Below the pieces are notes generated by a model. That model had not been told where the DNA came from, ran no database searches, and saw only the letters and a program-made list of their open reading frames with translations. A stretch of DNA of 47,748 bases from a candidate division CPR3 bacterium GWF2_35_18 (lineage in GTDB: Bacteria > Patescibacteriota > CPR3 > GWF2-35-18), in contig MESW01000010.1 in the NCBI GenBank assembly GCA_001771135.1, positions 1-47,748 on the forward strand. Direction: 5' to 3'. Numbering within the stretch: position 1 is the stretch's first letter; every line of letters starts with the position of its first letter. The position numbers and the translations under genes were made by a program. Shown here piece after piece: positions 17,305-24,231 of the stretch.

Positions 17305-17973
17305 TTATGATTTTAAAATTACACCATCTCTCATTTTAATTTGTCTATCTGCAAAAGCAGCATCTTCCATGTTATGAGTTACAATAATGACGGTTATATT
17401 CTGTTCGCGATTTAATTTTTTGAATAAATTCATAATTTTATCGCCGGTTTTACTGTCCAGATTTCCAGTAGGTTCATCAGCAATTAAAATCTGGGGATCA
17501 TTCACAAGAGCTCTAGCAATTGCTACTCTTTGTGATTCCCCCCCAGAAAGCTCTGCTGGTTTATGATCTGCTCTATCATCAAGTCCAACTTTTTTCAAAG
17601 CTTGTAAGGCTTTTTGTTTTCTTGTTTTTGATCCAAAATTGGCAAAGACCAATGGAAGAGCTACATTTTCTGCCGCAGTTAATATTGGTTGCAAATTGAA
17701 GTTTTGAAAAACAAAACCGATATGTTTATTACGATATTCAGCTAATTTACTATCTTTTAGTTTCGCAAGGGTAATATTTAAAAGAGAAACATTTCCTTTT
17801 GAGGGATGATCGAGTCCTCCAATAAGATGTAATAAAGTTGATTTTCCCGACCCTGAAGGACCAACGATTGCCACAAATTCACCTTTTTTGATTTCCATAC
17901 TTAGATTATCAATTGCATTTATGGTGTTTTTGCCAAGGGTGTAGGTTTTAAAAACGTTTTCAAGTTTAATCAT
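17305..17973 (-). CDS. ABC transporter ATP-binding protein (MacB/LolD type)
   Basis: This ~222-residue ATPase has all nucleotide-binding motifs: Walker A GPSGSGKST (about 38-46), Q-loop FQNFNL, signature LSGGESQRVAIARAL, Walker B ILIADEPTGNLD and the H-loop VTHN. The DEPTGNLDS phrase is typical of the LolD/MacB/FtsE branch, matching the MacB-type permease downstream. I chose the ATG at 17973; an in-frame GTG at 17982 adds three residues. It is separated from the upstream NAD-kinase gene by a terminator-like hairpin, so the two ABC genes probably have their own promoter. Confidence 0.93.
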   Translation of the reverse strand: MIKLENVFKTYTLGKNTINAIDNLSMEIKKGEFVAIVGPSGSGKSTLLHLIGGLDHPSKGNVSLLNITLAKLKDSKLAEYRNKHIGFVFQNFNLQPILTAAENVALPLVFANFGSKTRKQKALQALKKVGLDDRADHKPAELSGGESQRVAIARALVNDPQILIADEPTGNLDSKTGDKIMNLFKKLNREQNITVIIVTHNMEDAAFADRQIKMRDGVILKS

Positions 17974-18018
17974 ATGCTTCACTTAATATCAAATTTGATC
18001 AATGATAAATAGGCTAAC

Positions 18019-18045
18019 AAAAAAATAGGTATTCGTAAAGTACCT
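18019..18045 (-). terminator. intrinsic terminator of the nadK transcript
   Basis: On the minus strand AGGTA (plus 18041-18045) pairs with TACCT (plus 18027-18031) around nine bases, followed by A and a run of seven T (plus-strand A run 18019-18025). It starts directly after the nadK stop codon. The stem is short but the U-tract is good. Confidence 0.55.
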
Positions 18046-18046
18046 T

Positions 18047-18805
18047 CTATTTAAGTAGGTGTAATTTTTGATAGAGGTCGACTTTTTCAGAAAAACGAAT
18101 GATCTGTGCAAAGACATTACTTTTCTCAATTTTAAATTCAGTTTCATCTTTATGATCAGAGATCACTATTCCATCAATGACTAAGTTGCATGAAGTTTTC
18201 GATACAATTTTTATTTTGATTTCAGGAGGAATAATTAGCGGTCTATAAAAACTAGCAAAAGGAGTTACCGGAGTAATAATCAAAGCCGCAATTTGGGGAT
18301 CGATAATACTGCCTCCTGCCGAGAGTGAGTATGCTGTAGATCCAGTAGGGGTAGCAACAATAATTCCGTCCCCACGAATTGCATGTAGTAACTCATTATT
18401 CAGATAAATCTCGCCTTCAAACATCTGTCCGAGATTTTTCTTCGTGATATTAATTTCATTTAAAGCTTCATGTTGGGAGTAGGAGATTTTCATTCTTTTT
18501 TCTATGAAATATTTATTTTGGAGATAAAGTTGCCAGACTTTTTTCCAATCTTTCAAAGAGGCGGAGGCTAAAAATTCCACTCTTCCCGCTCCTAGAGGAA
18601 GTTTTTTTACTTTTGGAAAGGCTGTTTCGGCATGTAATACTGTTCCATCTCCCCCAATTGGAATAATTAAGTCATATTTTTTACTGTTAATATCTAGAGA
18701 ATTTCTGTCGGGAAGAATGTCAGCGTTTATCTCTTTCGCCATGATTCTGGCTTGTTTCTCAATCTCCGGAGTCGTTTTATAAAAAATTAAGATATTTTGG
18801 TTCAT
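18047..18805 (-). CDS. nadK: NAD kinase
   Basis: NadK phosphorylates NAD to NADP. The 252-residue protein has the diagnostic GGDGT motif at 51-55 (IPIGGDGTVLHAE) and the second conserved block DGIIVATPTGSTAYSLSAGGSIIDP, plus ITPVTPFASFYRPLIIP near the C-terminus. Length is typical of small bacterial enzymes. It is followed by a terminator and preceded, 27 bases away, by a small membrane-protein gene on the same strand. No clear ribosome site lies before the ATG. Confidence 0.93.
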   Translation of the reverse strand: MNQNILIFYKTTPEIEKQARIMAKEINADILPDRNSLDINSKKYDLIIPIGGDGTVLHAETAFPKVKKLPLGAGRVEFLASASLKDWKKVWQLYLQNKYFIEKRMKISYSQHEALNEINITKKNLGQMFEGEIYLNNELLHAIRGDGIIVATPTGSTAYSLSAGGSIIDPQIAALIITPVTPFASFYRPLIIPPEIKIKIVSKTSCNLVIDGIVISDHKDETEFKIEKSNVFAQIIRFSEKVDLYQKLHLLK

Positions 18806-18832
18806 AATTAATACATTGGAATAACTTCTAAT

Positions 18833-19159
18833 TTAGGAGATAGCATGAAAATAACTAGTAATCCCTAGTAATCCTAAGAAAAATCCGACTAACCATAATG
18901 TCGTAATAATTACTAATATAATGGCTTTTCGAGTCTGCCTTTTTTCAAGATAAAGATAAATTGGGTAAGCTAAAACCAATGAAGAAGTTATAATCGCTGA
19001 AATAATAAAAAGAATCAAAATAAATAATCCAGCGATGATCTCATCGTTATAAGGGATAATCTGACTCAGATTATTCATAATTAAGACGACAAGGCTGCAA
19101 TACAAAACTACACCAATTGCCTGGAAAAAACCGATAGTAATATTTGATAGTTTTTTCAT
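18833..19159 (-). CDS. small three-helix membrane protein, unknown function
   Basis: The 108 residues contain three hydrophobic helices (about 9-30, 42-68 and 76-100) with short loops; a KRQTRK cluster between the second and third helices marks the cytoplasmic side. I do not recognise a named family, though the composition is similar to the small uncharacterised membrane proteins common in Patescibacteria. An AAAGGAAAG sequence just upstream serves as ribosome site. It begins the leftward pair with nadK and is divergent from nusA across a 270-base intergenic region. Confidence 0.6.
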   Translation of the reverse strand: MKKLSNITIGFFQAIGVVLYCSLVVLIMNNLSQIIPYNDEIIAGLFILILFIISAIITSSLVLAYPIYLYLEKRQTRKAIILVIITTLWLVGFFLGLLGITSYFHAIS

Positions 19160-19310
19160 AAATATCTTTCCTTTAATTATTTGATTCTTAAATTAGTCCA
19201 ATTTGGATATATTCTACTGTATGCGATAGTAAGTAACAAGTTATTCAAAAATAATCTAAAGTTGGTCAAATAAAAAATGAAGATTCATTTTAATTGAATC
19301 ATAAGCGGTA

Positions 19311-19339
19311 TTGTCTCGCTTTGTCTTTTGTGGTAATAT
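19311..19339 (+). promoter_or_regulatory. promoter of the nusA cluster
   Basis: TTGTCT (19311-19316), 17-base spacer, TAATAT (19334-19339). Predicted start near 19346, giving an ~84-base leader before nusA. The spacing is ideal. The rest of the 270-base gap holds a small inverted repeat (GATTCA...TGAATC near 19282-19300) and nothing else I can name. Confidence 0.7.
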
Positions 19340-19369
19340 ATTAACGATTTTGGAATAGTGTTTCTTACT

Positions 19370-19400
19370 AAGTGGGAACTTGAGTTACCCACTTTTTTTT
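19370..19400 (+). terminator. terminator-like attenuator in the nusA leader
   Basis: AAGTGGG (19370-19376) pairs with CCCACTT (19388-19394); AAC/GTT inside extends the stem past a single bulged A to a TTGA loop. Seven to eight T follow (to 19400). It is therefore a canonical intrinsic terminator, but it lies downstream of the promoter and upstream of the nusA ribosome site. The upstream gene is divergent, so it cannot serve as that gene's end. The most economical reading is premature termination control of nusA, whose product itself affects hairpin-dependent termination. Confidence 0.75.
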
Positions 19401-19429
19401 AAGGATAAACTTTTTAAAGGAGAATAATA

Positions 19430-20593
19430 ATGTCACGAAATGAATTTGTAGCGGCTTTAAAACAAGTCTGTGCCGAAAGAGGCTTGGAAACAGAGGTTGT
19501 TCTTGAGGCTTTGCGAGTTGCACTGGTTGCCGCTTATCGAAAAGATCACGATGAAAGTGAAGATCTATCAGCAACGATTGATCCGGAAACGGGAGAAGCA
19601 AATATCTACGAAAAAGAAAAAAATGTTACTCCTCCGGGTTTTGGCAGAATTGCAGCTCAGACCGCAAAACAGGTAATTTTACAAAAAATCCGCGAAGCGG
19701 AGAAAACTGCGATTGTAAGTGATTTTGAGAAAAAAGTTGGACTGGCCGTTTCTGGTTTGGTACAACGTTTTGAGGGACAAAATGTGATCGTTGATTTGGG
19801 AAAAGCTTCAGGAATAATGCCTCCTCAAGAAAAAGTCCCTACAGAACATTATCGACTGAATCAAAGACTTAAAGTTTTAATTAAAAAGATTCGCGAAGGT
19901 AAAAGAGGTCCGGAAATTATTATTTCTCGAAGTGATAAAGACCTTGTGAAACAGTTATTTGATATGGAAGTTCCTGAGATTCGTTCGGGCGCTGTTGAAG
20001 TTGCAGCCATTTCTCGAGAACCTGGTTCTCGATCAAAAGTGGCCGTAAAATCAAATCAACAAGGAGTTGATCCTATCGGTTCCTGCGTTGGTCAAAAGGG
20101 TGTTCGAGTACAATCAGTAACCCGCGAACTTTTCGATGAGAAAATTGATCTTGTAAACTTCTCTGAAGATCCGGAAAAGTTCGTGGTCGCTTCTCTATCT
20201 CCAGCTCGAGTTTCCGATATTAAAGTCAATAAAAAGAAACTTAAAGCAACAGTTTATGTAGGAGAAGATCAGCTTTCTCTAGCGATTGGAAAAGAAGGGC
20301 AAAACGCTCGACTTGCAGCAAAATTAACCGGGTGGAAAATTGATATCAAACAAGAAAAAGATCGGAAAGATCAGGAATCTGACAATGAAGAAGAGGAAAA
20401 AACTGAAGCTAAAGAAGAAACAGAAAGTAATGAATTAATTGCAAGTGGTTTGGGGAAAAGAATAGTTTCTACTTTGGAAAAAGCGGGAATTAAAAGCATC
20501 GAAGATTTGAAGAACAAAGACCCAAAAGAGTTAGTAAAGATTAAAGGATTAGGGAAAAAGGCTTTAGAAGAGATTGAAGCGGTTTTGAAATAA
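19430..20593 (+). CDS. nusA: transcription termination/antitermination factor NusA
   Basis: NusA binds RNA polymerase and nascent RNA and modulates pausing, termination and antitermination. The 387-residue protein shows the N-terminal polymerase-binding domain (MSRNEFVAALKQVCAERGLE), an S1 domain near 125-190 (GQNVIVDLGKASGIMPPQE), tandem KH domains (VGQKGVRVQSVTREL and AIGKEGQNARLAAKLTGWKIDI), an acidic linker of about 35 residues, and a C-terminal helix-hairpin-helix (IKGLGKKALEEIE) resembling the AR-type repeats of longer NusA proteins. AAAGGAG is a good ribosome site. First gene of nusA-ylxR-infB; preceded by its own promoter and attenuator. Confidence 0.96.
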   Translation: MSRNEFVAALKQVCAERGLETEVVLEALRVALVAAYRKDHDESEDLSATIDPETGEANIYEKEKNVTPPGFGRIAAQTAKQVILQKIREAEKTAIVSDFEKKVGLAVSGLVQRFEGQNVIVDLGKASGIMPPQEKVPTEHYRLNQRLKVLIKKIREGKRGPEIIISRSDKDLVKQLFDMEVPEIRSGAVEVAAISREPGSRSKVAVKSNQQGVDPIGSCVGQKGVRVQSVTRELFDEKIDLVNFSEDPEKFVVASLSPARVSDIKVNKKKLKATVYVGEDQLSLAIGKEGQNARLAAKLTGWKIDIKQEKDRKDQESDNEEEEKTEAKEETESNELIASGLGKRIVSTLEKAGIKSIEDLKNKDPKELVKIKGLGKKALEEIEAVLK

Positions 20594-20611
20594 TTGAAGG
20601 TTATTACGAAA

Positions 20612-20902
20612 ATGAAAGTAAAAAAAATCCCCTTACGTACATGTGTTGGTTGTGGACTGATTCGACCCAAAAGAGAATTAGTCAGAATGATTGTGGGAGA
20701 GGATGGAAGTTTAAAAATTGATCCTACTGGAAAAGCGAAGGGTCGTGGAGCATATCTGTGTCGAATTTCGGAAGAGATCTTAGGAGTGCAAAGCGGACAG
20801 ATTAAATCACGCGAAGATCAGACTTTTACTCCTAATTCTGAATGCCAACAGAAAGCGACCGAAAAACATGCTCTGGAAAGAGCACTAAAAAAGAGTAAAT
20901 AA
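20612..20902 (+). CDS. ylxR: YlxR/RnpM family RNA-binding protein
   Basis: The ~96-residue protein carries the YlxR signature RTCVGCGLIRPKRELVRM followed by GKAKGRGAYLCR. B. subtilis YlxR (RnpM) has been described as an RNase P-interacting protein; its gene normally lies between nusA and infB, exactly as here. An in-frame TTG at 20594 directly after the nusA stop is possible, but GAAGG at about 20596-20600 suits the ATG at 20612. The C-terminal ~35 residues are charged and less conserved. It ends 4 bases before infB. Confidence 0.92.
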   Translation: MKVKKIPLRTCVGCGLIRPKRELVRMIVGEDGSLKIDPTGKAKGRGAYLCRISEEILGVQSGQIKSREDQTFTPNSECQQKATEKHALERALKKSK

Positions 20903-20906
20903 AATA

Positions 20907-22448
20907 ATGGTGAAAAAAAAGATAAATACTAAAAAAACAACAGAGAATATTTTGGTAACCCGTCCTCCAATTGTTACGGTGATGGGGCATGTTGATCATG
21001 GTAAAACTACTCTTCTTGATGCAATTAGAAAAACTAGAATTCAGCAGAAAGAAACTGGAGGAATGACCCAGTCGATTGGAGCATATCAGGTAAATGTGAA
21101 GACAAAAGAGGGAGTGAAACCGATTACTTTTATTGATACTCCAGGACATGCTGCTTTCACGGCTATGCGTAGTCGTGGGGCAAAAACTACCGATATTGTC
21201 GTTCTTGTTGTCGCTGCCAATGATGGGGTAATGCCTCAAACAATTGAAGCTATTGATCACGCTAAACAGGCTGGAGTTCCAATCATTGTTGCGGTAAACA
21301 AAATAGACCTTCCCGATATTAATATTGATAAAATAAAAGATCAGCTTTCAAAGTATGATCTACTTCCTGAAGATTGGGGAGGAAAGACTATCTTTGTTCC
21401 TTTATCAGCAAAATCAGGGAAGAATATTGAAGGACTATTAGAAATGATTTTGCTTTTGGCAGAGATGGAAGAATTGAAATATGATCCCAAGACTCCATTT
21501 TCAGCCGTTATTATTGAGTCTTACCTTGACTCTAAAAGGGGTCCGGTTGCTGACATTGTTGTGAAGTCGGGATTATTAAAAAGAGGTGAGGAAGTTTGGA
21601 TTAATGATCTTTCTGGGAAAAATTTTATTTCGGGGAAGATAAAGGGAATTATTGACGATCATGGATTGCAAGTTTCCGAAGCTGGAGTTTCTATGCCAGT
21701 TGAGATTTTGGGGCTAAAAAGTGTCGTTCCGGTAGGAGAATATTTATATAAAGATAAAATTGAAAAAGTTTTAGAGATAAGCCAAATAAATCCAGAAAGT
21801 GCTAAGAAAAAGGTGTCTCTCGAAGATTTTTTTGGCGACACTACAATTAAAAATGTTGAAGAAGAGCTGAAGTTAATTCTGAAATCAGAAAGCCAGGGAA
21901 CTCTAGAAGCCTTAGTTCAATCATTACAAAAACTCAGTCAAGATAAGATGAAGTTGAGCATTATTCATGCTGGAACAGGTCCAGTTACAGAGTCAGATAT
22001 TCTTCTTGCCAAAGCAAGTCACGCTTATGTTTTTTCTTTTCGATTGAAGCAAGGTGCGGAGATGGTTAGTTTTGCGAATAACGAAGATGTACTCTTTGAA
22101 AATTATGAGGTGATTTATAAACTGATCGAAGAGGTAGAAAGATTACTAAAAGGTGAAGAAAAGCTGAAACGGATTGAAAATATCTTTGGTAAAGCTGAAG
22201 TGAAAGCGGTTTTTATCGGGACAAAGAATCGAAAGATTGCAGGGATTAAGGTAACCGAGGGATTTTTGAAAAAAGGAAAGCGTATCAGAATCATGCGTCA
22301 GGAAGAAAATGTCCATGAGTCTAAAATCAGATTAATAAAACACCTGAAAAATAATGTAGATGAACTAAAAAAAGGTATGGAAGGTGGTATCACTTTAGAA
22401 TCTGATTTCAATTTTGAGGTCTCTGATATCCTTGAGAGCTTCAGTTAA
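20907..22448 (+). CDS. infB: translation initiation factor IF-2 (short form)
   Basis: IF-2 brings initiator tRNA to the ribosome and hydrolyses GTP. The G domain is complete: GHVDHGKTT (27-35), [14 protein letters not shown] and SAKSG. Domain II ([15 protein letters not shown]), domain III ([18 protein letters not shown]) and the C-terminal initiator-tRNA domain ([21 protein letters not shown]) follow. At 513 residues it has only about 20 residues before the G domain, lacking the long N-terminal region of E. coli or B. subtilis IF-2. It follows ylxR by 4 bases; rbfA, usually next, is absent. Confidence 0.97.
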   Translation: MVKKKINTKKTTENILVTRPPIVTVMGHVDHGKTTLLDAIRKTRIQQKETGGMTQSIGAYQVNVKTKEGVKPITFIDTPGHAAFTAMRSRGAKTTDIVVLVVAANDGVMPQTIEAIDHAKQAGVPIIVAVNKIDLPDINIDKIKDQLSKYDLLPEDWGGKTIFVPLSAKSGKNIEGLLEMILLLAEMEELKYDPKTPFSAVIIESYLDSKRGPVADIVVKSGLLKRGEEVWINDLSGKNFISGKIKGIIDDHGLQVSEAGVSMPVEILGLKSVVPVGEYLYKDKIEKVLEISQINPESAKKKVSLEDFFGDTTIKNVEEELKLILKSESQGTLEALVQSLQKLSQDKMKLSIIHAGTGPVTESDILLAKASHAYVFSFRLKQGAEMVSFANNEDVLFENYEVIYKLIEEVERLLKGEEKLKRIENIFGKAEVKAVFIGTKNRKIAGIKVTEGFLKKGKRIRIMRQEENVHESKIRLIKHLKNNVDELKKGMEGGITLESDFNFEVSDILESFS

Positions 22449-22476
22449 ACATCTTCCCCATTTAACTTGTAAAATA

Positions 22477-22505
22477 TTGACATATACTATAGGATGTGGT
22501 AAAGT
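22477..22505 (+). promoter_or_regulatory. probable promoter of the DHH-family gene
   Basis: TTGACA (22477-22482), 17 bases, TAAAGT (22500-22505; four of six consensus positions). Predicted start near 22512, 29 bases before the ATG at 22541. It argues against the in-frame GTG at 22496 as start, because that codon would lie upstream of the transcript. Confidence 0.5.
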
Positions 22506-22540
22506 TCTTCGGTTACAAGAAGAAAATTAAGGTTTTATAT

Positions 22541-23446
22541 ATGGAAAATACTACAAATATTGAACAAATAAAAGAGCTGCTTCAGAATGCAATCGAAGTG
22601 ATGATCGCTCTTCCTCTTGGATCAAATAAAGAGAATATCCTTTCGGCTTTAGCCTTACAGGCAGTTTTAGAATCAAAGAATAAAAAAGTATCAATATACT
22701 GCGATTCAAAAGAGGTTGAAAATCTTTCTTTTTTAGAAAAAGCACAACTAATTAATAAACAGATAGCGCCAGAAAATCTGGTAGTTTCATTGGGTTATAC
22801 AAAAGATCAGATTGAAAAAGTTGGATATGAAAGTAAAGATAATCAGTTCAATCTGATTATTACACCCAAAAGAGGTAGAATTGATTCTTCTCAAATTACT
22901 TTTATGACTCAGGGCATTAATACTGATTTAGTTATAGTTTTAGGGGCGAAAAAACTTGAAGATTTAGGTGATTCCTATCTAGATCATAAAGAAGAATTTG
23001 CTTCTGACAAAATTTTTAATGTTGATAATCATGATGGAAATGAATTTTATGGGGCAGTAAATTTCGTTGATATTTCGAAAACAACCTTAGCAGAAGTCTT
23101 GATGCCTATTTTTGATGTTTTAGAAGTAGACTGGAAAAACCAAATTGCAGATTTACTTTTGATGGGTATCTATTTAGGAACTCAGAGTTTTCAATCTCAA
23201 AATATAAATGCGCAAACTTTTATGGCTGTTAGCTCCTTAATCGGTAAAGGGGCGAATTTACAATACGTTGTCACTTCTTTGTATGATAAGAAGAACAAAA
23301 ACGAAGAATTTAAGTCCGATGTTGCCAAGGACTCTTTGGATAACGTTCTTCAAGCTCAGACTCCTCCTACCCCGTTTATGAAGGGACAAGAAGATCAGAT
23401 TCAGATTGAAGAACCTCCCGTATTTCAAAACACTGGAGAGTTTTAA
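22541..23446 (+). CDS. DHH/NrnA-like phosphoesterase homologue with degenerate active site
   Basis: The ~301-residue protein follows the layout of the DHH family that includes oligoribonuclease/pAp-phosphatase NrnA. An N-terminal Rossmann-like start (IEVMIALPLGSNKENILSALAL, about 20-41) is followed by a central LIVLGA block, NVDNHDGN near 160-167, TTLAEVLMPIFD, and GIYLGTQSFQS near 208. Compared with active enzymes, motif I normally has DxDaxGS but here reads ALPLGS, the DHH signature reads DNH, and the GIxTDT block reads GIYLGT. Three metal-binding Asp/His positions therefore look lost. The gene sits where nrnA sits in the Firmicute nusA-infB-rbfA-nrnA-truB-rpsO order. I infer a non-catalytic or altered RNA/nucleotide-binding protein. 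A GTG at 22496 is an alternative start. Confidence 0.72.
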   Translation: MENTTNIEQIKELLQNAIEVMIALPLGSNKENILSALALQAVLESKNKKVSIYCDSKEVENLSFLEKAQLINKQIAPENLVVSLGYTKDQIEKVGYESKDNQFNLIITPKRGRIDSSQITFMTQGINTDLVIVLGAKKLEDLGDSYLDHKEEFASDKIFNVDNHDGNEFYGAVNFVDISKTTLAEVLMPIFDVLEVDWKNQIADLLLMGIYLGTQSFQSQNINAQTFMAVSSLIGKGANLQYVVTSLYDKKNKNEEFKSDVAKDSLDNVLQAQTPPTPFMKGQEDQIQIEEPPVFQNTGEF

Positions 23447-23495
23447 CACAAGAAAGAAATATCTTTCACGATTTTCGCTTTTAGCGATAGAGTGA

Positions 23496-23520
23496 GAAGA
23501 TCTATATTATGTAGATCTTC
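23496..23520. repeat. hairpin downstream of the DHH gene
   Basis: GAAGATCTA (23496-23504) and TAGATCTTC (23512-23520) form a perfect 9-bp inverted repeat with a 7-base loop. No T-run follows on either strand, so it is not a classical terminator. Smaller inverted repeats flank it (TCGC/GCGA near 23475-23487; ATTCT/AGAAT near 23540-23560). It may protect the mRNA end or belong to the leader region of rpsO. Confidence 0.5.
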
Positions 23521-23530
23521 AAACCGCCGC

Positions 23531-23560
23531 TTGATCCTATTCTTATGACTATGTTAGAAT
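23531..23560 (+). promoter_or_regulatory. possible rpsO promoter
   Basis: TTGATC (23531-23536), 18-base spacer, TAGAAT (23555-23560). It would start transcription around 23567, at the 5' edge of structured element copy B, which would then be the untranslated leader of rpsO. Each box is one or two bases off consensus and the spacing is slightly long. Confidence 0.45.
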
Positions 23561-23562
23561 AG

Positions 23563-23666
23563 AATATAGCGATTCAAAGATAGAATGTTAGATTTTTATA
23601 TTGATAGTTGCTATAAGTGAATTCAAAATAAAATAAGGAATGACATTTGTATTGAATTCACTATAG
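23563..23666 (+). repeat. duplicated structured leader element, copy B (rpsO leader)
   Basis: Homologous to 7858-7956 (minus strand). P1: TATAGCGATT (23565-23574) pairs with AGTTGCTATA (23606-23615), ten pairs with two G-U; relative to copy A the 3' strand differs at three positions and all still pair. P2: GTGAATTCAA (23617-23626) pairs with TTGAATTCAC (23652-23661), and the flanking CTATA/TATAG can extend it past one bulged A. The P2 loop is 25 bases here against 15 in copy A. It ends about 50 bases before the rpsO ATG, in the same orientation to the gene as copy A. In many bacteria S15 represses its own mRNA through leader structures, so this could be such a site; copy A before an envelope gene does not fit that simply. 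Confidence 0.65.
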
Positions 23667-23717
23667 GTAAGTATGACGGATTTTTTACTTTTAAAGAAGG
23701 ATAAAAGGATTTATTGA

Positions 23718-23984
23718 ATGTTAGATAAAAACACGAAAAGCAAAATTATTACTGAATATTCTCAAGGTAATGGTGATACTGGTTCTCCCGAGATTCAGGT
23801 GGCTCTTTTAACTGAAAAGATTAAAAAACTTACTTCTCATTTAAAAATCCATAAAAAAGATAACCATTCTCGTCGTGGACTCATGCAGATGGTCGGTAAA
23901 AGAAGAAGACTTCTTAACTATCTCATGAAAAAAGATGAAAAACGTTATCAAGGCTTAATTGAGAAGCTTGGTCTCTCAAAATAA
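23718..23984 (+). CDS. rpsO: 30S ribosomal protein S15
   Basis: The 88-residue protein matches the normal S15 length. It contains the family blocks [46 protein letters not shown] and ends EKLGLSK. S15 binds the central domain of 16S rRNA early in 30S assembly. An AAAGGAT-like site lies about 9 bases upstream of the ATG. The long leader contains structured element copy B, and pnp follows, as in the conserved rpsO-pnp pair of many bacteria, separated here by 247 bases. Confidence 0.97.
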   Translation: MLDKNTKSKIITEYSQGNGDTGSPEIQVALLTEKIKKLTSHLKIHKKDNHSRRGLMQMVGKRRRLLNYLMKKDEKRYQGLIEKLGLSK

Positions 23985-24117
23985 AGATCACAGTTAACCA
24001 TCTTCGTTTTTCATAAGAAACCAACTTGCTCATTTATACGATTACAAAGTTTTAGATAAAAAGTACCTTAAATGGTATATAAATTAGGAGTAGAGAGATT
24101 AAAAAGTAATTATTAGA

Positions 24118-24193
24118 AACGTTGGACTCAAAGTTCAAAACGGCAGCTTAAACAAAATTTCAGTTGCGATTTTGAGTTTTGAGGTTTAACGTT
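24118..24193 (+). promoter_or_regulatory. long RNA hairpin in the pnp leader
   Basis: Arm 24118-24140 (AACGTTGGACTCAAAG...) pairs with arm 24170-24193 over 23 base pairs with one bulge. Four of those pairs are G-U in plus-strand RNA; on the opposite strand they would be C/A mismatches, so the pairing is strand-specific. Inside, CGGCAGC (24141-24147) pairs with GTTGCG (24163-24168) past one bulged G, leaving a ~15-base loop. An outer partial helix, TAGAGAGATT (24091-24100) with AGTTTCTCTA (about 24213-24222), encloses it. E. coli pnp is autoregulated through RNase III cleavage of a leader hairpin; this is a candidate functional analogue. Confidence 0.65.
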
Positions 24194-24231
24194 ACAAATA
24201 TTTGTCTTCCTTAGTTTCTCTATAAATTTTC

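Noticed and set aside
19250-19310. Third copy of the duplicated leader element upstream of nusA
   Set aside because: There is a small GATTCA/TGAATC inverted repeat, but the conserved TATAGCGATT block and the second helix are not found.
22496-22540. GTG start for the DHH-like gene
   Set aside because: It lies inside the predicted promoter spacer; the added 15 residues do not extend the fold.
23496-23520. Intrinsic terminator after the DHH-like gene
   Set aside because: The stem is perfect but no T-run follows on either strand, so it is reported only as a hairpin.
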